The notes under the pieces: model-generated
What the model was told of the DNA's origin: nothing
Seen by the model: only the letters and a program-made list of their open reading frames with translations
Database searches by the model: none
Part shown: positions 27,801 to 35,579 of the stretch, one piece after another
How the letters are laid out: each line of letters starts with the position of its first letter
Numbering within the stretch: position 1 is the first letter of the stretch
Position numbers and translations under genes: made by a program
DNA from: Pseudomonadota bacterium
GTDB taxonomy: Bacteria; Pseudomonadota; Gammaproteobacteria; Pseudomonadales; Moraxellaceae
DNA: 64,000 nucleotides
Direction of reading: 5' to 3'
Assembly (NCBI GenBank): GCA_023393635.1
Contig: JAEWKT010000051.1
Location: forward strand, 1 to 64,000

Positions 27801-27876
27801 CGCTCATGGCATATTCAAGATAAGAATGTTTGAGTTCATCCTCAATCGCAATCGGTAGAATTTCCGACACGCTCAT
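24841..27876 (-). CDS. gyrA: DNA gyrase subunit A, with insertion and QRDR change
   Basis: The 1011-residue protein has the breakage-reunion domain with catalytic Tyr120 (AAMRYTE) and a C-terminal beta-pinwheel containing the GyrA box QRRGGRG. It is far longer than E. coli (875) or Acinetobacter (about 904) GyrA. A ~97-residue helical insertion (about residues 640-737) lies between ITAILPV and HYVFMATQCGTVKRVE. An Asp-rich loop (DIDQEDLSESDDQDDNDD) and an acidic tail add the rest. In the quinolone-resistance region the sequence is HPHGDFAVYET: Phe81 (codon 27634-27636, TTT) replaces the usual Ser. Glu85 (Asp87 in E. coli) is normal for Acinetobacter. ATG 27876 has AAAGGAG upstream. Confidence 0.97.
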   Translation of the reverse strand: MSVSEILPIAIEDELKHSYLEYAMSVIVSRALPDVRDGLKPVHRRVLFAMHVLGNDYNKAYKKSARVVGDVIGKYHPHGDFAVYETIVRMAQDFSLRYLLVDGQGNFGSVDGDSAAAMRYTEVRMTKLTHELLADLDKDTVDWEDNYDGSERIPRVMPTRIPNLLINGAAGIAVGMATNMAPHNLTEVLNACLAYVDDSHISIEGLMQHISGPDFPTGGIIYGRSGIVDAYRTGKGRLHIRGKYHFEEEEKTGRTTIVFTEIPYQANKAKVIERIAELVKEKKLEGISELRDESDKDGMRIAIDLKRGENAEVIVNNLFLQTPLQSSFSINMVCLDNGQPKLMNLKDLIAAFIRHRQEVVTRRTMFELRKARERGHTLEGLAVALANIDDIIATIKTSSSPSEARERLLAKQWQAGGVLALLEKSGHRSVRPDEIEGEDLSNPFGLTGDQYRLSPAQVGAILELRLHRLTGLEQDKLLGEYSEILEQIAKLQAILDSFELLMDVIRTELRAILEQYGDARRTAIVESRIDFTREDLIPEEQVVLTVSKTGYAKTQLLSDYAAQRRGGRGKSATNMKEDDYIQHLIVTSNHATVLCFTDSGKVYSLKVYDVPQASRGSRGRPMVNLLPLEATETITAILPVMDAPKKFKERFVNFKAFVESQTAALQQIELINKPFAELEEILATLSEDSVDELPEVLKAPLKALDAILTEQAAAEESGLGSEVLVQFAEQVQNVVQNHYVFMATQCGTVKRVELEQFSNVRSNGLRAIELNEDDTLIGVAITDGEQQIMLFSNEGKAIRFAETDVRCMGRTAKGVRGIRIGTVQDIDQEDLSESDDQDDNDDSSISSATRVVSLVVVPENGEVLTACANGYGKRTPVGDYPTKRRGGKGVIAIKTSERNGELVGAVSIDEDHELLLITNGGTLVRTRASEIATTGRNAQGVRLIRVGEDEVLVGVVSLDDIAVEEEELADGLEVADMDADAALENLDSDNADAEQLAATGDGDTVPETETE

Positions 27877-28253
27877 GCCTACTCCTTTACTGGCTTTTCG
27901 CCTATTTAGAATTCAAATCAGTCGCCTACCGCTTTAAAACGCAAAGTCAAAACAGTAAAAACGTTGCAATAAAAAGTGATGAGATTTTAACATAAACCCA
28001 CAATTTAATCTAAATTTTCTTGCCAAGTGCTTTATTTTTTATTTTTATAATTCAATGGATTAGTAACACTTTTAAATCAATATTATTTTTAATACAAAAT
28101 TGAGTTTGTATTTAGCAAATTTAATTTTCAAACTAAAAATAACCGCCCTTTAATTGCTTATTTTCTGGACAGATTAACGCAAAAAAAATAGGCAGATTGG
28201 TTGTTTATTACCAAATCTACCTATATCGAGGTTGCAAGGTTTGATTTACCGTA
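27877..28253. other. gyrA promoter region and flotillin 3' end
   Basis: About 377 bp without a gene. The right end holds the terminator of the flotillin operon (28181-28222). The rest is strongly AT-rich and should carry the gyrA promoter. I could not pick out a confident -35/-10 pair. Confidence 0.5.
28181..28222 (-). terminator. Terminator of the PspA-YqiJ-flotillin operon
   Basis: On the minus strand TAGGTAGATTTGGT pairs, with one bulge and one G-U, with ACCAATCTGCCTA, followed by eight Ts (28181-28188 on the plus strand read as A). It begins about 30 bp after the flotillin stop. Confidence 0.85.
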
Positions 28254-29963
28254 TCACTCTGCCGCACCTTCTACAGGCACAGCATTGGTGGCTGGGATCA
28301 TGGCAGCCAGTGATTCTGAAATCCCTGTAATGCCATCATTGTTTAAACCAGCATCTTTCATCACAGCATCAATAATTGGCTTGGCAATTTGGTATTGCAA
28401 CGCTGAGTTGACCACTTGCTCTGGAAAAGTGCCACCTTTGCCTGAACTACTGCCTTCTGCATTTACTGGATTACCTTGACTATCCTGCCCTAATCCATTC
28501 ACCTGAAAAATACGTATAGAATCAATTTTCTCCATAGGCTTTACGGCCTGGGCAATAATTTGTGGTAATTGCTCAAGCAGCTTGGTACGAACCTGTAAAT
28601 CCACTTGTGCCACAGACAGCGTATTTAAGGCCTCATTCAGCGCACGGCGGCCTTCTGCTTCTGCCATGGCAGCAGCCTGACGCGCAGCGGCTTCCACCCG
28701 AATTGCTTCTGCACGGTCAATAGAAGCATCTTTTTCAGCCGCGGCAGCGACCTTCACCGCAATTGCATTTTGCTGCGCTTGTTTATCCGCTTCAATCAAT
28801 TCAATGGATTTTTGCCGCTCAGCAATGGCCACTTCACGCGCAGTGGTCACATCTTCCTCTGCTTTTACCGCACCTGCACGTGCCTCATTGGCCTCGGCAT
28901 CAGCTTCAGACTGCTCGCGCGATTTGTTGGCAATAGCAATTTGTGTATCCTGCTTGGCGATTTCAATTTGCTTGCGCTGCTCGGCACGCTGTACTTCGGT
29001 CTGGCGGTCACTTTCAATAGTACGGGTTTGAATGGCCAGATTTTTTTCAATTTCAGCAGCTTTAATTTCCCGCTCAGCCACAATACGTCTTTCACTCACC
29101 TGACGCGCTGCTTCAATTTGTACCGATTCTGCTTCGCGTGAGCGCTCTGCCTGCTGCTTGGCAATTTGCGCGGCCTGCTCAGCGCGTGCCGTTTCAATTT
29201 CTTGTTGCTGCGCCAGTGTGGCAAATTCCTGCTCTTTTTCAATCAGGATTTTTTGGCGTGATGCTTCAAGATTTTTACTGCGTACCTGTACTTCGGTATC
29301 TTGCTCAACATCGTTGCGCTGCTTGCGACGTGATTCTGTTTGCTCGGTTAAACGGGTTAGTCCTTCAGCATCAAACGCATTGTCTGGATTAAAAAAGCGT
29401 TTATCGGTTTGATCCAGACTGGTTAAAGAAACGGATTCCAGCTCCAGACCGTTTTTTTCCAGGTCTTCTGCCACTGCATTTTGCACCGCAAGTACAAAAT
29501 CACGGCGCATATCCTGTAGTTCCTGAATGCTCATGGTGGCCGCAGTAGCGCGTAGAGAATCAACAAATTTATCCTCTACCAGCAACTTAAGCTCATTAGG
29601 ATTAAGCGTCCGTGCGCCCAAAGTTTGCGCTGCGGTACTCACGGCCTCTACGGTTTGTTTTACCCGTACAAAAAATGCAGCAGTGACATCAACCCGCATA
29701 CGGTCACGGGTAATTAAACTTTCTTTTTCACGGCGCATCACTTCCAGTTTAAGCGTGTTCATGTTCACCATAACTAGCTCATGAAACACAGGCAATACCA
29801 GTGCACCGCCATCCATAATCACTTTTTGGCCGCCAAGTCCTGTACGCACAAACGCCATTTCTTTGCTAGCACGTTTATACAAGCGCGCCAAAATAAGTCC
29901 AAATACCACAATAGCAATGAGGATCACTGCCCCCAATATCCCAATTTCAATTAGATTTTGCAT
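28254..29963 (-). CDS. yqiK: Flotillin-family protein (YqiK-like)
   Basis: The 569-residue protein has one N-terminal membrane segment (about residues 7-27), an SPFH/band-7 domain (about 30-210, with GGALVLPVFHELVMVNMNTLKL and a DFVLAVQNAVAEDLEKNGLELESV segment) and a long Ala/Glu/Gln/Arg-rich coiled coil (about 220-470). The C-terminal tail is Gly/Ser-rich and then hydrophobic. Flotillins form ring-like assemblies that organise membrane microdomains. It is 43 bp downstream of a YqiJ-like gene, as in the E. coli yqiJ-yqiK pair, and shares the operon with a PspA-family gene. Confidence 0.92.
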   Translation of the reverse strand: MQNLIEIGILGAVILIAIVVFGLILARLYKRASKEMAFVRTGLGGQKVIMDGGALVLPVFHELVMVNMNTLKLEVMRREKESLITRDRMRVDVTAAFFVRVKQTVEAVSTAAQTLGARTLNPNELKLLVEDKFVDSLRATAATMSIQELQDMRRDFVLAVQNAVAEDLEKNGLELESVSLTSLDQTDKRFFNPDNAFDAEGLTRLTEQTESRRKQRNDVEQDTEVQVRSKNLEASRQKILIEKEQEFATLAQQQEIETARAEQAAQIAKQQAERSREAESVQIEAARQVSERRIVAEREIKAAEIEKNLAIQTRTIESDRQTEVQRAEQRKQIEIAKQDTQIAIANKSREQSEADAEANEARAGAVKAEEDVTTAREVAIAERQKSIELIEADKQAQQNAIAVKVAAAAEKDASIDRAEAIRVEAAARQAAAMAEAEGRRALNEALNTLSVAQVDLQVRTKLLEQLPQIIAQAVKPMEKIDSIRIFQVNGLGQDSQGNPVNAEGSSSGKGGTFPEQVVNSALQYQIAKPIIDAVMKDAGLNNDGITGISESLAAMIPATNAVPVEGAAE

Positions 29964-30006
29964 TATTTTCTCAAGTAAGAGGCTTAAAACGCCATGATTT
30001 AAACTG

Positions 30007-30633
30007 TCAGATTAATGTCGGATGCGGATTTTCAATCACCCGATATACCGAACCCATTTTTTTTATTAAAAGCACCTGCATGCCTTGTGTTAACTGTAAG
30101 TCTTCCAGATCTGGCTCTACCAGAATAAAGTACGAGCGCCCATCCGCATCACGTAACCGTGCTTGAGCAGCTAGTGTTTTTTGGCTGGAAACGGCAGTCA
30201 CTAATGCCACTCGCCCGACAAATTCTGCTTCACTAATGGCTGAGCTTTCATCACGCGGCACCATATAGGCCAGCCACTTACCACCTACTCGTACACAAGC
30301 CAGTGCGCCCATAAACGCAGGAATAGCAGCTAGCAATGCAGGTAAGTAGATACTTAACAAATTACGGGCAACCATTTGAACCGCATAACCAATCACTGAA
30401 AAACTAGCCAAAAACAAAATGACTAAAATTAAAGTAGGCACTTTACCCACATGTAGCCAACCCAAAACCCCATCAAGGCCACCATCAATGGCAGGTTCAG
30501 GCAACAAGCTATCAATCCAGTTACTGGGGCTAAGCGCGGTCATCAGACCAATGACCTCTAACACAGTCAAGCCAAGCATCACCAATAACGCTACCCCAAA
30601 TGGTAAAGTTTGAGGTACAAGAAATAAACTCAT
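30007..30633 (-). CDS. yqiJ: YqiJ-like inner-membrane OB-fold protein (NfeD-related)
   Basis: The 208-residue protein has three hydrophobic segments (about residues 12-35, 66-90, 94-114) and a soluble C-terminal beta domain (about 130-205) rich in Val/Leu strands, consistent with an OB fold. The N-terminal MSLFLVPQTLPFGVALLVML-like start and the SPSNWIDSLLPEP motif are typical of YqiJ/DUF1449. NfeD-type partners pair with flotillins in many bacteria. The start overlaps the stop of the upstream PspA gene by four bases (30630-30633), so translation is coupled. Confidence 0.85.
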   Translation of the reverse strand: MSLFLVPQTLPFGVALLVMLGLTVLEVIGLMTALSPSNWIDSLLPEPAIDGGLDGVLGWLHVGKVPTLILVILFLASFSVIGYAVQMVARNLLSIYLPALLAAIPAFMGALACVRVGGKWLAYMVPRDESSAISEAEFVGRVALVTAVSSQKTLAAQARLRDADGRSYFILVEPDLEDLQLTQGMQVLLIKKMGSVYRVIENPHPTLI

Positions 30634-31304
30634 GACTGGTTATTGGCCTTTAAGCGCGCAAGCCGTTCTTCAATCTGGTTTTGGTGCACCATGTCTTCCA
30701 GCTCTTTTAACTGGGCAGCCTGCTGCAACGTGGCACCTGCTGCGGCAGGAGAAAGTCCCGTTTGACGTTCATAAGTTTTATCAAACGCATTGGTGGCCTG
30801 ATCCAGACGTTGCTCTTTAGTGGAGCCTGCTTTGCCAATACCACCCGATTGAATGGCAGCCTGGCGCGATTTACGAAACTCATTTAATGCGTCAGTCATC
30901 TCACGGCGTTTGGCCATAAGCGCATTAATGTAGCCTTTTAATTCTGTTTCCTTCTCATTTAAACTGGCCAACGATTGCTCAAGCACAGGCAACTGCGCCT
31001 CAATATCTAATTGACGTGCCACCGCCACGCGCGCCAGGTCATCACGTGACACAGCAATGGCCGTATTAATCTGTAATGACAAATTATTATGCTGGCTGGT
31101 TTGGCTAGTATGTTGTTGTTGCACCAAATGACGGTTAGCACTGATTGTACCTAGCTCATGCTGAACTTCGGCAATGACTTTATCCACTTCGCGCAGTGCC
31201 TGCTCCATCACGGCATCAGGCGCAAGGTTTTCTATTTTATCAAGTAACGCATGCGCACTGCCTGCAACCACCCGCCCGACACGATCACTTAAGCTATCCG
31301 CCAT
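30630..31304 (-). CDS. PspA/IM30 family protein
   Basis: The 224-residue, largely helical protein shows the PspA/IM30 arrangement of long coiled coils (about residues 20-200), with DKIENLAPDAVMEQALREVDKVIAEV near the start and ARQLDIEAQLPVLEQSLASLNEKETELKGYINAL in the middle. PspA-type proteins are ESCRT-III-like and bind stressed membranes. This copy is closer in layout to YjfJ-like members than to classical PspA, as no pspB/pspC or pspF is next to it. It leads a three-gene operon with yqiJ-like and flotillin genes, which suggests a membrane-stress module. Confidence 0.85.
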   Translation of the reverse strand: MADSLSDRVGRVVAGSAHALLDKIENLAPDAVMEQALREVDKVIAEVQHELGTISANRHLVQQQHTSQTSQHNNLSLQINTAIAVSRDDLARVAVARQLDIEAQLPVLEQSLASLNEKETELKGYINALMAKRREMTDALNEFRKSRQAAIQSGGIGKAGSTKEQRLDQATNAFDKTYERQTGLSPAAAGATLQQAAQLKELEDMVHQNQIEERLARLKANNQS

Positions 31305-31506
31305 TTTTCACCCCTTATTATTTCGATTAATACTTGTAGTTAAAGAAATCATATAAGGTTTTAAAAATGTTCACAATCAAAACATTATGGCCTAAGAAGC
31401 AGTTATGGCTTTTGTGTAATTTTACTAAACTTAAGTTTTTTATAGTTAAAATATTTAAATAGTTGGAAGCTTTTTATGGTTTATTCTAAATTGCATTGTC
31501 AGCCAT

Positions 31507-31542
31507 AAAAAAACGCCCTTAGCAATACTAAAGGCGTTTTTT
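31507..31542 (-). terminator. etfBA terminator
   Basis: AAACGCCCTTAG (31511-31522) pairs, with one mismatch, with CTAAAGGCGTTT (31528-31539), flanked by A and T tracts. It is 24 bp after the etfA stop. Confidence 0.85.
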
Positions 31543-31565
31543 AATTTATTTCTAAAATATAGAAA

Positions 31566-32498
31566 TTATAGCTTGCTGACCAGCTCTGGAATAACGGTGT
31601 TCAAGTCACCAATTAACCAGTAATCAGCAATCGCATTGATCGGTGCTTCTTCGTCTTTGTTGATAGCAACAATAACTTTAGAATCTTTCATACCTGCCAA
31701 ATGCTGAATAGCACCAGAAATACCTACAGCAATGTACAGGCTTGGCGCAACGATTTTACCTGTTTGACCAACTTGTAAATCGTTAGGTACAAAGCCAGCA
31801 TCAACCGCCGCACGTGAAGCACCCAAAGCAGCACCCAGCTTGTCAGCTAATGGCTCTAATACCTTGTAGTAGTTCTCGCCTGAACCAACACCACGTCCAC
31901 CAGATACAACGATCTTGGCAGAGGTCAGTTCTGGACGGTCAGACTTGGCCAGCTCTTCACCAACAAAGGTAGAAACACCAGCATTGTCTACTTCACCTAC
32001 TGTTTCAACAGCAGCAGAACCACCTTCGCTTGCTGCTGCATCAAAGCCAGTACCACGTACAGTAATTACTTTGATTGCTTCTTCAGATTGCACGGTTGCA
32101 ATGGCGTTACCTGCATAAATAGGACGCTTGAACGTGTCTGGGCTATCAACCGCAACGATTTCAGAAATCATGCTGACATCTAGCAAAGCAGCCACACGTG
32201 GCAATACGTTTTTGCCGTTGGTGGTAGCAGGTGCAAGAATGTGGCTGTAGTTTTTACCCAAGTCAGCAATTAGCTTACTAACGTTTTCTGCCAGTTGATG
32301 CGCATATGCTGCATTGTCAGCAAGTAATACTTTGCTCACACCAGCAATTTTAGCAGCAGCATCAGCAGCTGCCTGTGCGTTTTCACCTGCAACCAACACG
32401 TGAATATCACCGCCAATTTTTTGCGCAGCAGTCACGGTATTTAAGGTGGCAGACAGAATAGAGTTGTTGTCGTGTTCGGCGTAAACCAAAATACTCAT
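31566..32498 (-). CDS. etfA: Electron transfer flavoprotein alpha subunit
   Basis: The 310-residue protein carries the ETF-alpha signature. The FAD-binding C-terminal part includes KIVVSGGRGVGSGENY, LGASRAAVDAGFVPND, VGQTGKIVAPSLYIAVGISGAIQHLAGM and the ending VAINKDEEAPINAIADYWLIGDL. With EtfB it passes electrons from acyl-CoA and other dehydrogenases to ETF-quinone oxidoreductase. It lies 22 bp downstream of etfB. Confidence 0.97.
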   Translation of the reverse strand: MSILVYAEHDNNSILSATLNTVTAAQKIGGDIHVLVAGENAQAAADAAAKIAGVSKVLLADNAAYAHQLAENVSKLIADLGKNYSHILAPATTNGKNVLPRVAALLDVSMISEIVAVDSPDTFKRPIYAGNAIATVQSEEAIKVITVRGTGFDAAASEGGSAAVETVGEVDNAGVSTFVGEELAKSDRPELTSAKIVVSGGRGVGSGENYYKVLEPLADKLGAALGASRAAVDAGFVPNDLQVGQTGKIVAPSLYIAVGISGAIQHLAGMKDSKVIVAINKDEEAPINAIADYWLIGDLNTVIPELVSKL

Positions 32499-32520
32499 CG
32501 TTTGAATTCCTTACCGAAAA

Positions 32521-33270
32521 TTAAATGACTTTTGCTTCGTTTTTAAGCTTTTCTACCAGCTCATCAACGGATTTAACTTGAACACCCGCTTGACGATCCG
32601 CAGGTGCTTCAACTTTTAAGGTTTTTAACTTGGTGCCAGTAGCAACACCGTAGTCCGCTGGTGTTTTGTTTTCCAGAGGTTTTTTACGGGCTTTCATGAT
32701 GTTAGGCAACGCTGCATAACGTGGCTCATTTAAGCGCAAGTCAGTAGTAATAATAGCAGGCAATGTCAGCTCAACAGTTTGCAAACCGCCGTCAACTTCA
32801 CGGGTAACCTGTACTTTTCCACCGTCAACTTTTACTTCTGAGGCAAAAGTACCTTGACCAGCACCCATCAGTGCGGCCAGCATTTGACCTACCTGGTTGC
32901 TATCGTCATCAATGGCTTGTTTACCAAGAAGAATGATTTCAGGTTTTTCCTGATCAACAATGCCTTTAAGGATTTTGGCAACTTCCAGAGCACCAACTTC
33001 GTCATCTGTTTGAACCAAAATACCGCGATCAGCACCTAACGCTAAAGCTGAGCGAATTTGTTCTTGAGCAGCTTGTGGGCCTACAGAAACAATCACGATT
33101 TCTGTAACCGCACCTTTTTCTTTTAAACGTACTGCTTCTTCAACAGCAATTTCACAAAATGGGTTAATAGACATTTTGACGTTGGTCAGGTCAACACCAG
33201 TCTGATCCGCTTTTACGCGAACTTTGACATTGGCATCAACAACGCGTTTAACAGCAACAAGAGCCTTCAT
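32521..33270 (-). CDS. etfB: Electron transfer flavoprotein beta subunit
   Basis: The 249-residue protein begins MKALVAVKRVVDANVKVRVK and has INPFCEIAVEEAVRLKE, the ETF-beta signature VDGGLQTVELTLPAIITTDLRLNEPRY-type segment, and the AMP-site region IILLGKQAIDDDSNQVGQ. The length is that of ETF-beta (about 250). It is the first gene of an etfB-etfA operon. The 320-bp region upstream is shared with a divergent PF10118 gene. Confidence 0.97.
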   Translation of the reverse strand: MKALVAVKRVVDANVKVRVKADQTGVDLTNVKMSINPFCEIAVEEAVRLKEKGAVTEIVIVSVGPQAAQEQIRSALALGADRGILVQTDDEVGALEVAKILKGIVDQEKPEIILLGKQAIDDDSNQVGQMLAALMGAGQGTFASEVKVDGGKVQVTREVDGGLQTVELTLPAIITTDLRLNEPRYAALPNIMKARKKPLENKTPADYGVATGTKLKTLKVEAPADRQAGVQVKSVDELVEKLKNEAKVI

Positions 33271-33596
33271 GGAATCCTCGGCTTTTTAGCTAATAAAAGA
33301 TACGGAAGTGTCAAAACACCCCGATGTGGAAATGGTGCGTTATCTTGCTATGTGTGCGTAAACAGGTCAAGTCACAATCGCTTATTGACTAAAAAAAAGC
33401 AGCAATTTAATGCTCTTTTTGCAAAAAATGACACAATTTTACGATGTAATGGATTTTTTAGCTCAACCTAAGCCACTATTTTTTAATAACAACAAATAGT
33501 CATACAATTATATTGACAATAACTATTGTCTAATTTAGCTTTAATCCAATGACGTATTATTGTACCACTTGGCGGATAGAATGAAGGAAGATGATG
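33271..33596. other. Divergent control region between etfB and the PF10118 gene
   Basis: About 325 bp without a gene. It must hold promoters for both directions. The clearest element is a palindrome overlapping a TTGACA box at 33513-33530. A weaker A/T hairpin-like stretch lies near 33391-33420. Confidence 0.5.
33513..33530 (+). promoter_or_regulatory. TTGACA box overlapped by a palindrome (candidate operator)
   Basis: TTGACA (33513-33518) is a perfect sigma-70 -35 hexamer. It overlaps GACAATA-AC-TATTGTC (33515-33530), a perfect inverted repeat with seven-base arms, as expected for a dimeric repressor such as a TetR-family protein. No perfect -10 box sits 17 bp downstream, so the promoter call is tentative. 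It lies about 65 bp upstream of the PF10118 gene. Confidence 0.4.
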
Positions 33597-34439
33597 ATGA
33601 ATAGCACAGCCACTCCAACTGCTGCTTCAGGCATTAAGGTTCGCAGGCAATCGTTTGATTTTGCCGCCACACCCAAATATTATTTTAACAATAATCCCCT
33701 GCTGTCTTATTTATTAACCGCGCTATCGCTTACCTTTCCTCATGGCGAACGCTTTTTTGTGCATAGCGTGCGCAATGTGCGTGATCAGATCAAAGATAAA
33801 AACCTGCAAAAAGAGGTCTCGGCCTTTATTGGTCAAGAAGCCATGCACAGTCATGCCCATGAAGGCTTTAATACATTTATTGAAAGTTTGGGCATTGATA
33901 TTCAGCCAATTTTAAAAGACGAATATAAAAAAATTGAATATGTAAAAACCAAATTAAATCATAAAGAGCAGTTGGCAGTGACCTGTGCTTTAGAGCATTT
34001 TACTGCCATTATTGCCCAGTATTTATTGGAACACCCTGATTTTCATAAACAGCTTGATCCGACTGTGGCTAAGCTATGGATGTGGCACGCGCTGGAAGAA
34101 ACTGAGCACAAAGCAGTTGCTTTTGACGTCTATCAAGCCATTTTTGCTGACCAAGTGATTCGCAAACGGGTGATGCGGATTATTACTACCACATTTTTAT
34201 CTAGAATTAGCTATTTAACGGGCAAATTGCTGTTAAAGGATCCTGTAGGACGTAAGCAATGGCGACAACATATTGCAGCCGCTAAACAGCTTAAAAATAT
34301 GTTTGGCACGTTGCTGCCTGTTTATTTAGATTACTACCAAACTAATTTTCACCCTAATCAGCATGATAGTCGTCATATTACCAGCACATGGCGAGAACGT
34401 TTGTTTGGCGAGCAGGCCATTAGCTCAACCCTTCATTAA
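33597..34439 (+). CDS. PF10118 metal-dependent hydrolase family protein
   Basis: The 280-residue protein carries the pattern of PF10118: FPHGERFFVHSVRNVRDQ, FIGQEAMHSHAHEGFN, CALEHFTAIIAQYLLEHP and MWHALEETEHKAVAFDVY. The repeated E/H motifs resemble the ferritin-like di-iron arrangement. The reaction is unknown. Three ATG codons stand in a row (33591, 33594, 33597); AAGGAAG immediately upstream spaces best to the third. It may be controlled by the palindrome at 33515-33530. Confidence 0.8.
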   Translation: MNSTATPTAASGIKVRRQSFDFAATPKYYFNNNPLLSYLLTALSLTFPHGERFFVHSVRNVRDQIKDKNLQKEVSAFIGQEAMHSHAHEGFNTFIESLGIDIQPILKDEYKKIEYVKTKLNHKEQLAVTCALEHFTAIIAQYLLEHPDFHKQLDPTVAKLWMWHALEETEHKAVAFDVYQAIFADQVIRKRVMRIITTTFLSRISYLTGKLLLKDPVGRKQWRQHIAAAKQLKNMFGTLLPVYLDYYQTNFHPNQHDSRHITSTWRERLFGEQAISSTLH

Positions 34440-34464
34440 AGCGCAGTAAAAATTTACTAAAGTG

Positions 34465-34493
34465 AGCAGCCTGATCAGTTTCATCAGGCTGCT
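34465..34493. terminator. Hairpin between convergent genes
   Basis: AGCAGCCTGAT (34465-34475) pairs perfectly with ATCAGGCTGCT (34483-34493), an 11-bp stem with a seven-base loop. No T-run follows directly, but the position between the PF10118 and CAP genes fits a terminator. Confidence 0.6.
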
Positions 34494-34517
34494 GGAAGTT
34501 ATTGGCTGGTTTTGCCC

Positions 34518-35132
34518 TTATTGTCTTGCACCAAATTCCTGTGTCCAGTAGGTTTTGTAAGACGATTTATCATTACTGGCACAAGCCATGCCATACTCCT
34601 TAAAGTTGGCATTCATGATGTTGGCACAATGCCCTGGACTGTTAACCCAGCCTGTCATGGCATCATCAATACTATGGTAACCGCCTGCTATATTTTCACC
34701 TGCATAGCGATAGTTATAACCAGCGGCCATAGCGCGATCACCAATGGTGCTACCATTTAATCCCTCATGGGCAAAATAATTATTATTCGCCATATCCGTA
34801 GAGTGATCCTGTGCGGCTTTCGCCAGATTTTTATTCCAGGTTAAATCGCCCACTGCGGCATAATAGGTCGTGCCGCAATAACGTCCTTCATGTCTTACTG
34901 CGTTGATCTTTGTCAGTAATTGTTCAACGGTCGTGCTATTACCACATAAGGATAAAGTGGTATTTAGGGGTGTATTATCAGGAGGAACAGTGTTAGGTGG
35001 CGGAGTATTATCAGGATTAGTGGTATCGGAACCATTGTAGTTATCAGAATTAGAACTACCGCCACAGCCAGCCAGCGTCAAAAATGTGGTCAATAGAATT
35101 AGTGCTGTTTTTGACGGTATTAATTTTTTCAT
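34518..35132 (-). CDS. CAP/SCP-domain lipoprotein (YkwD-like)
   Basis: The 204-residue protein has a lipoprotein signal (LTLAGC, Cys23), a short Asn/Pro/Thr-rich linker (about 28-58) and a CAP domain (about 68-203). Motifs include INAVRHEGRYCG, DLTWNKNLAKAAQDHSTDMANNNYFAHEG, YAGENIAGGY and WVNSPGHCANIMNANFKEYGMAC, matching the CAP1/CAP2 signatures and the conserved His and Glu residues. Bacterial CAP proteins are secreted or envelope proteins of largely unknown role. Confidence 0.88.
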   Translation of the reverse strand: MKKLIPSKTALILLTTFLTLAGCGGSSNSDNYNGSDTTNPDNTPPPNTVPPDNTPLNTTLSLCGNSTTVEQLLTKINAVRHEGRYCGTTYYAAVGDLTWNKNLAKAAQDHSTDMANNNYFAHEGLNGSTIGDRAMAAGYNYRYAGENIAGGYHSIDDAMTGWVNSPGHCANIMNANFKEYGMACASNDKSSYKTYWTQEFGARQ

Positions 35133-35277
35133 GCTTCACCTCTTTTGACGTGACGGTGGCTGTTTTATTCCATCAGGCTTATAAATTTATATTTCTGCTT
35201 AAAATGAGTTCTAGCCCTAAAACATGTAAAAGTCATTTGATGTTATTAGCAGATAATGTTAATGCTTTAGTTGGTTT

Positions 35278-35562
35278 TTATTCAGGCAGGCGATAAAACT
35301 CAACATAAAAACGTACATTACCCATCGGCTTAACCTGATGCAATATGGTTGGCTCTACCACGCCAAAGCGATGTTCATCCAGCATTATCACTTCAGTTTG
35401 CGGCTCATTGATGGTGTATTGCAACTGCCCTGCTAATACCACAATTTTACCCCAGACGCCTTCTTTGGTTTGGTGTTCATTTAACAAACCTTGCGGCACA
35501 GTGTCCTGAGTAAATTCTGGTGTGCGCTTATAGGCTTGGGCTTGTGGTGGAATTTGCTTCAT
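35278..35562 (-). CDS. DUF1971 (YeaR/TehB N-terminal-like) cupin-type protein
   Basis: The 94-residue protein has PEFTQDTVPQGLLNEHQTKEGVWGKIVVL and EPTILHQVKPMGNVRFYVEFYR, the DUF1971 pattern shared with E. coli YeaR and the N-terminus of some TehB-like proteins. A small beta-barrel is expected. Some relatives respond to nitrate or tellurite, but the function is not settled. It lies 17 bp after xerC and is probably the last gene of the lptM-lysA-dapF-xerC operon. Confidence 0.8.
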   Translation of the reverse strand: MKQIPPQAQAYKRTPEFTQDTVPQGLLNEHQTKEGVWGKIVVLAGQLQYTINEPQTEVIMLDEHRFGVVEPTILHQVKPMGNVRFYVEFYRLPE

Positions 35563-35579
35563 GTCGTAGCCCTCTGGCT

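Noticed and set aside
28770..29784. Plus-strand open frames inside the flotillin gene
   Set aside because: The repetitive Ala/Glu coiled-coil coding on the minus strand keeps several antisense frames open by composition.
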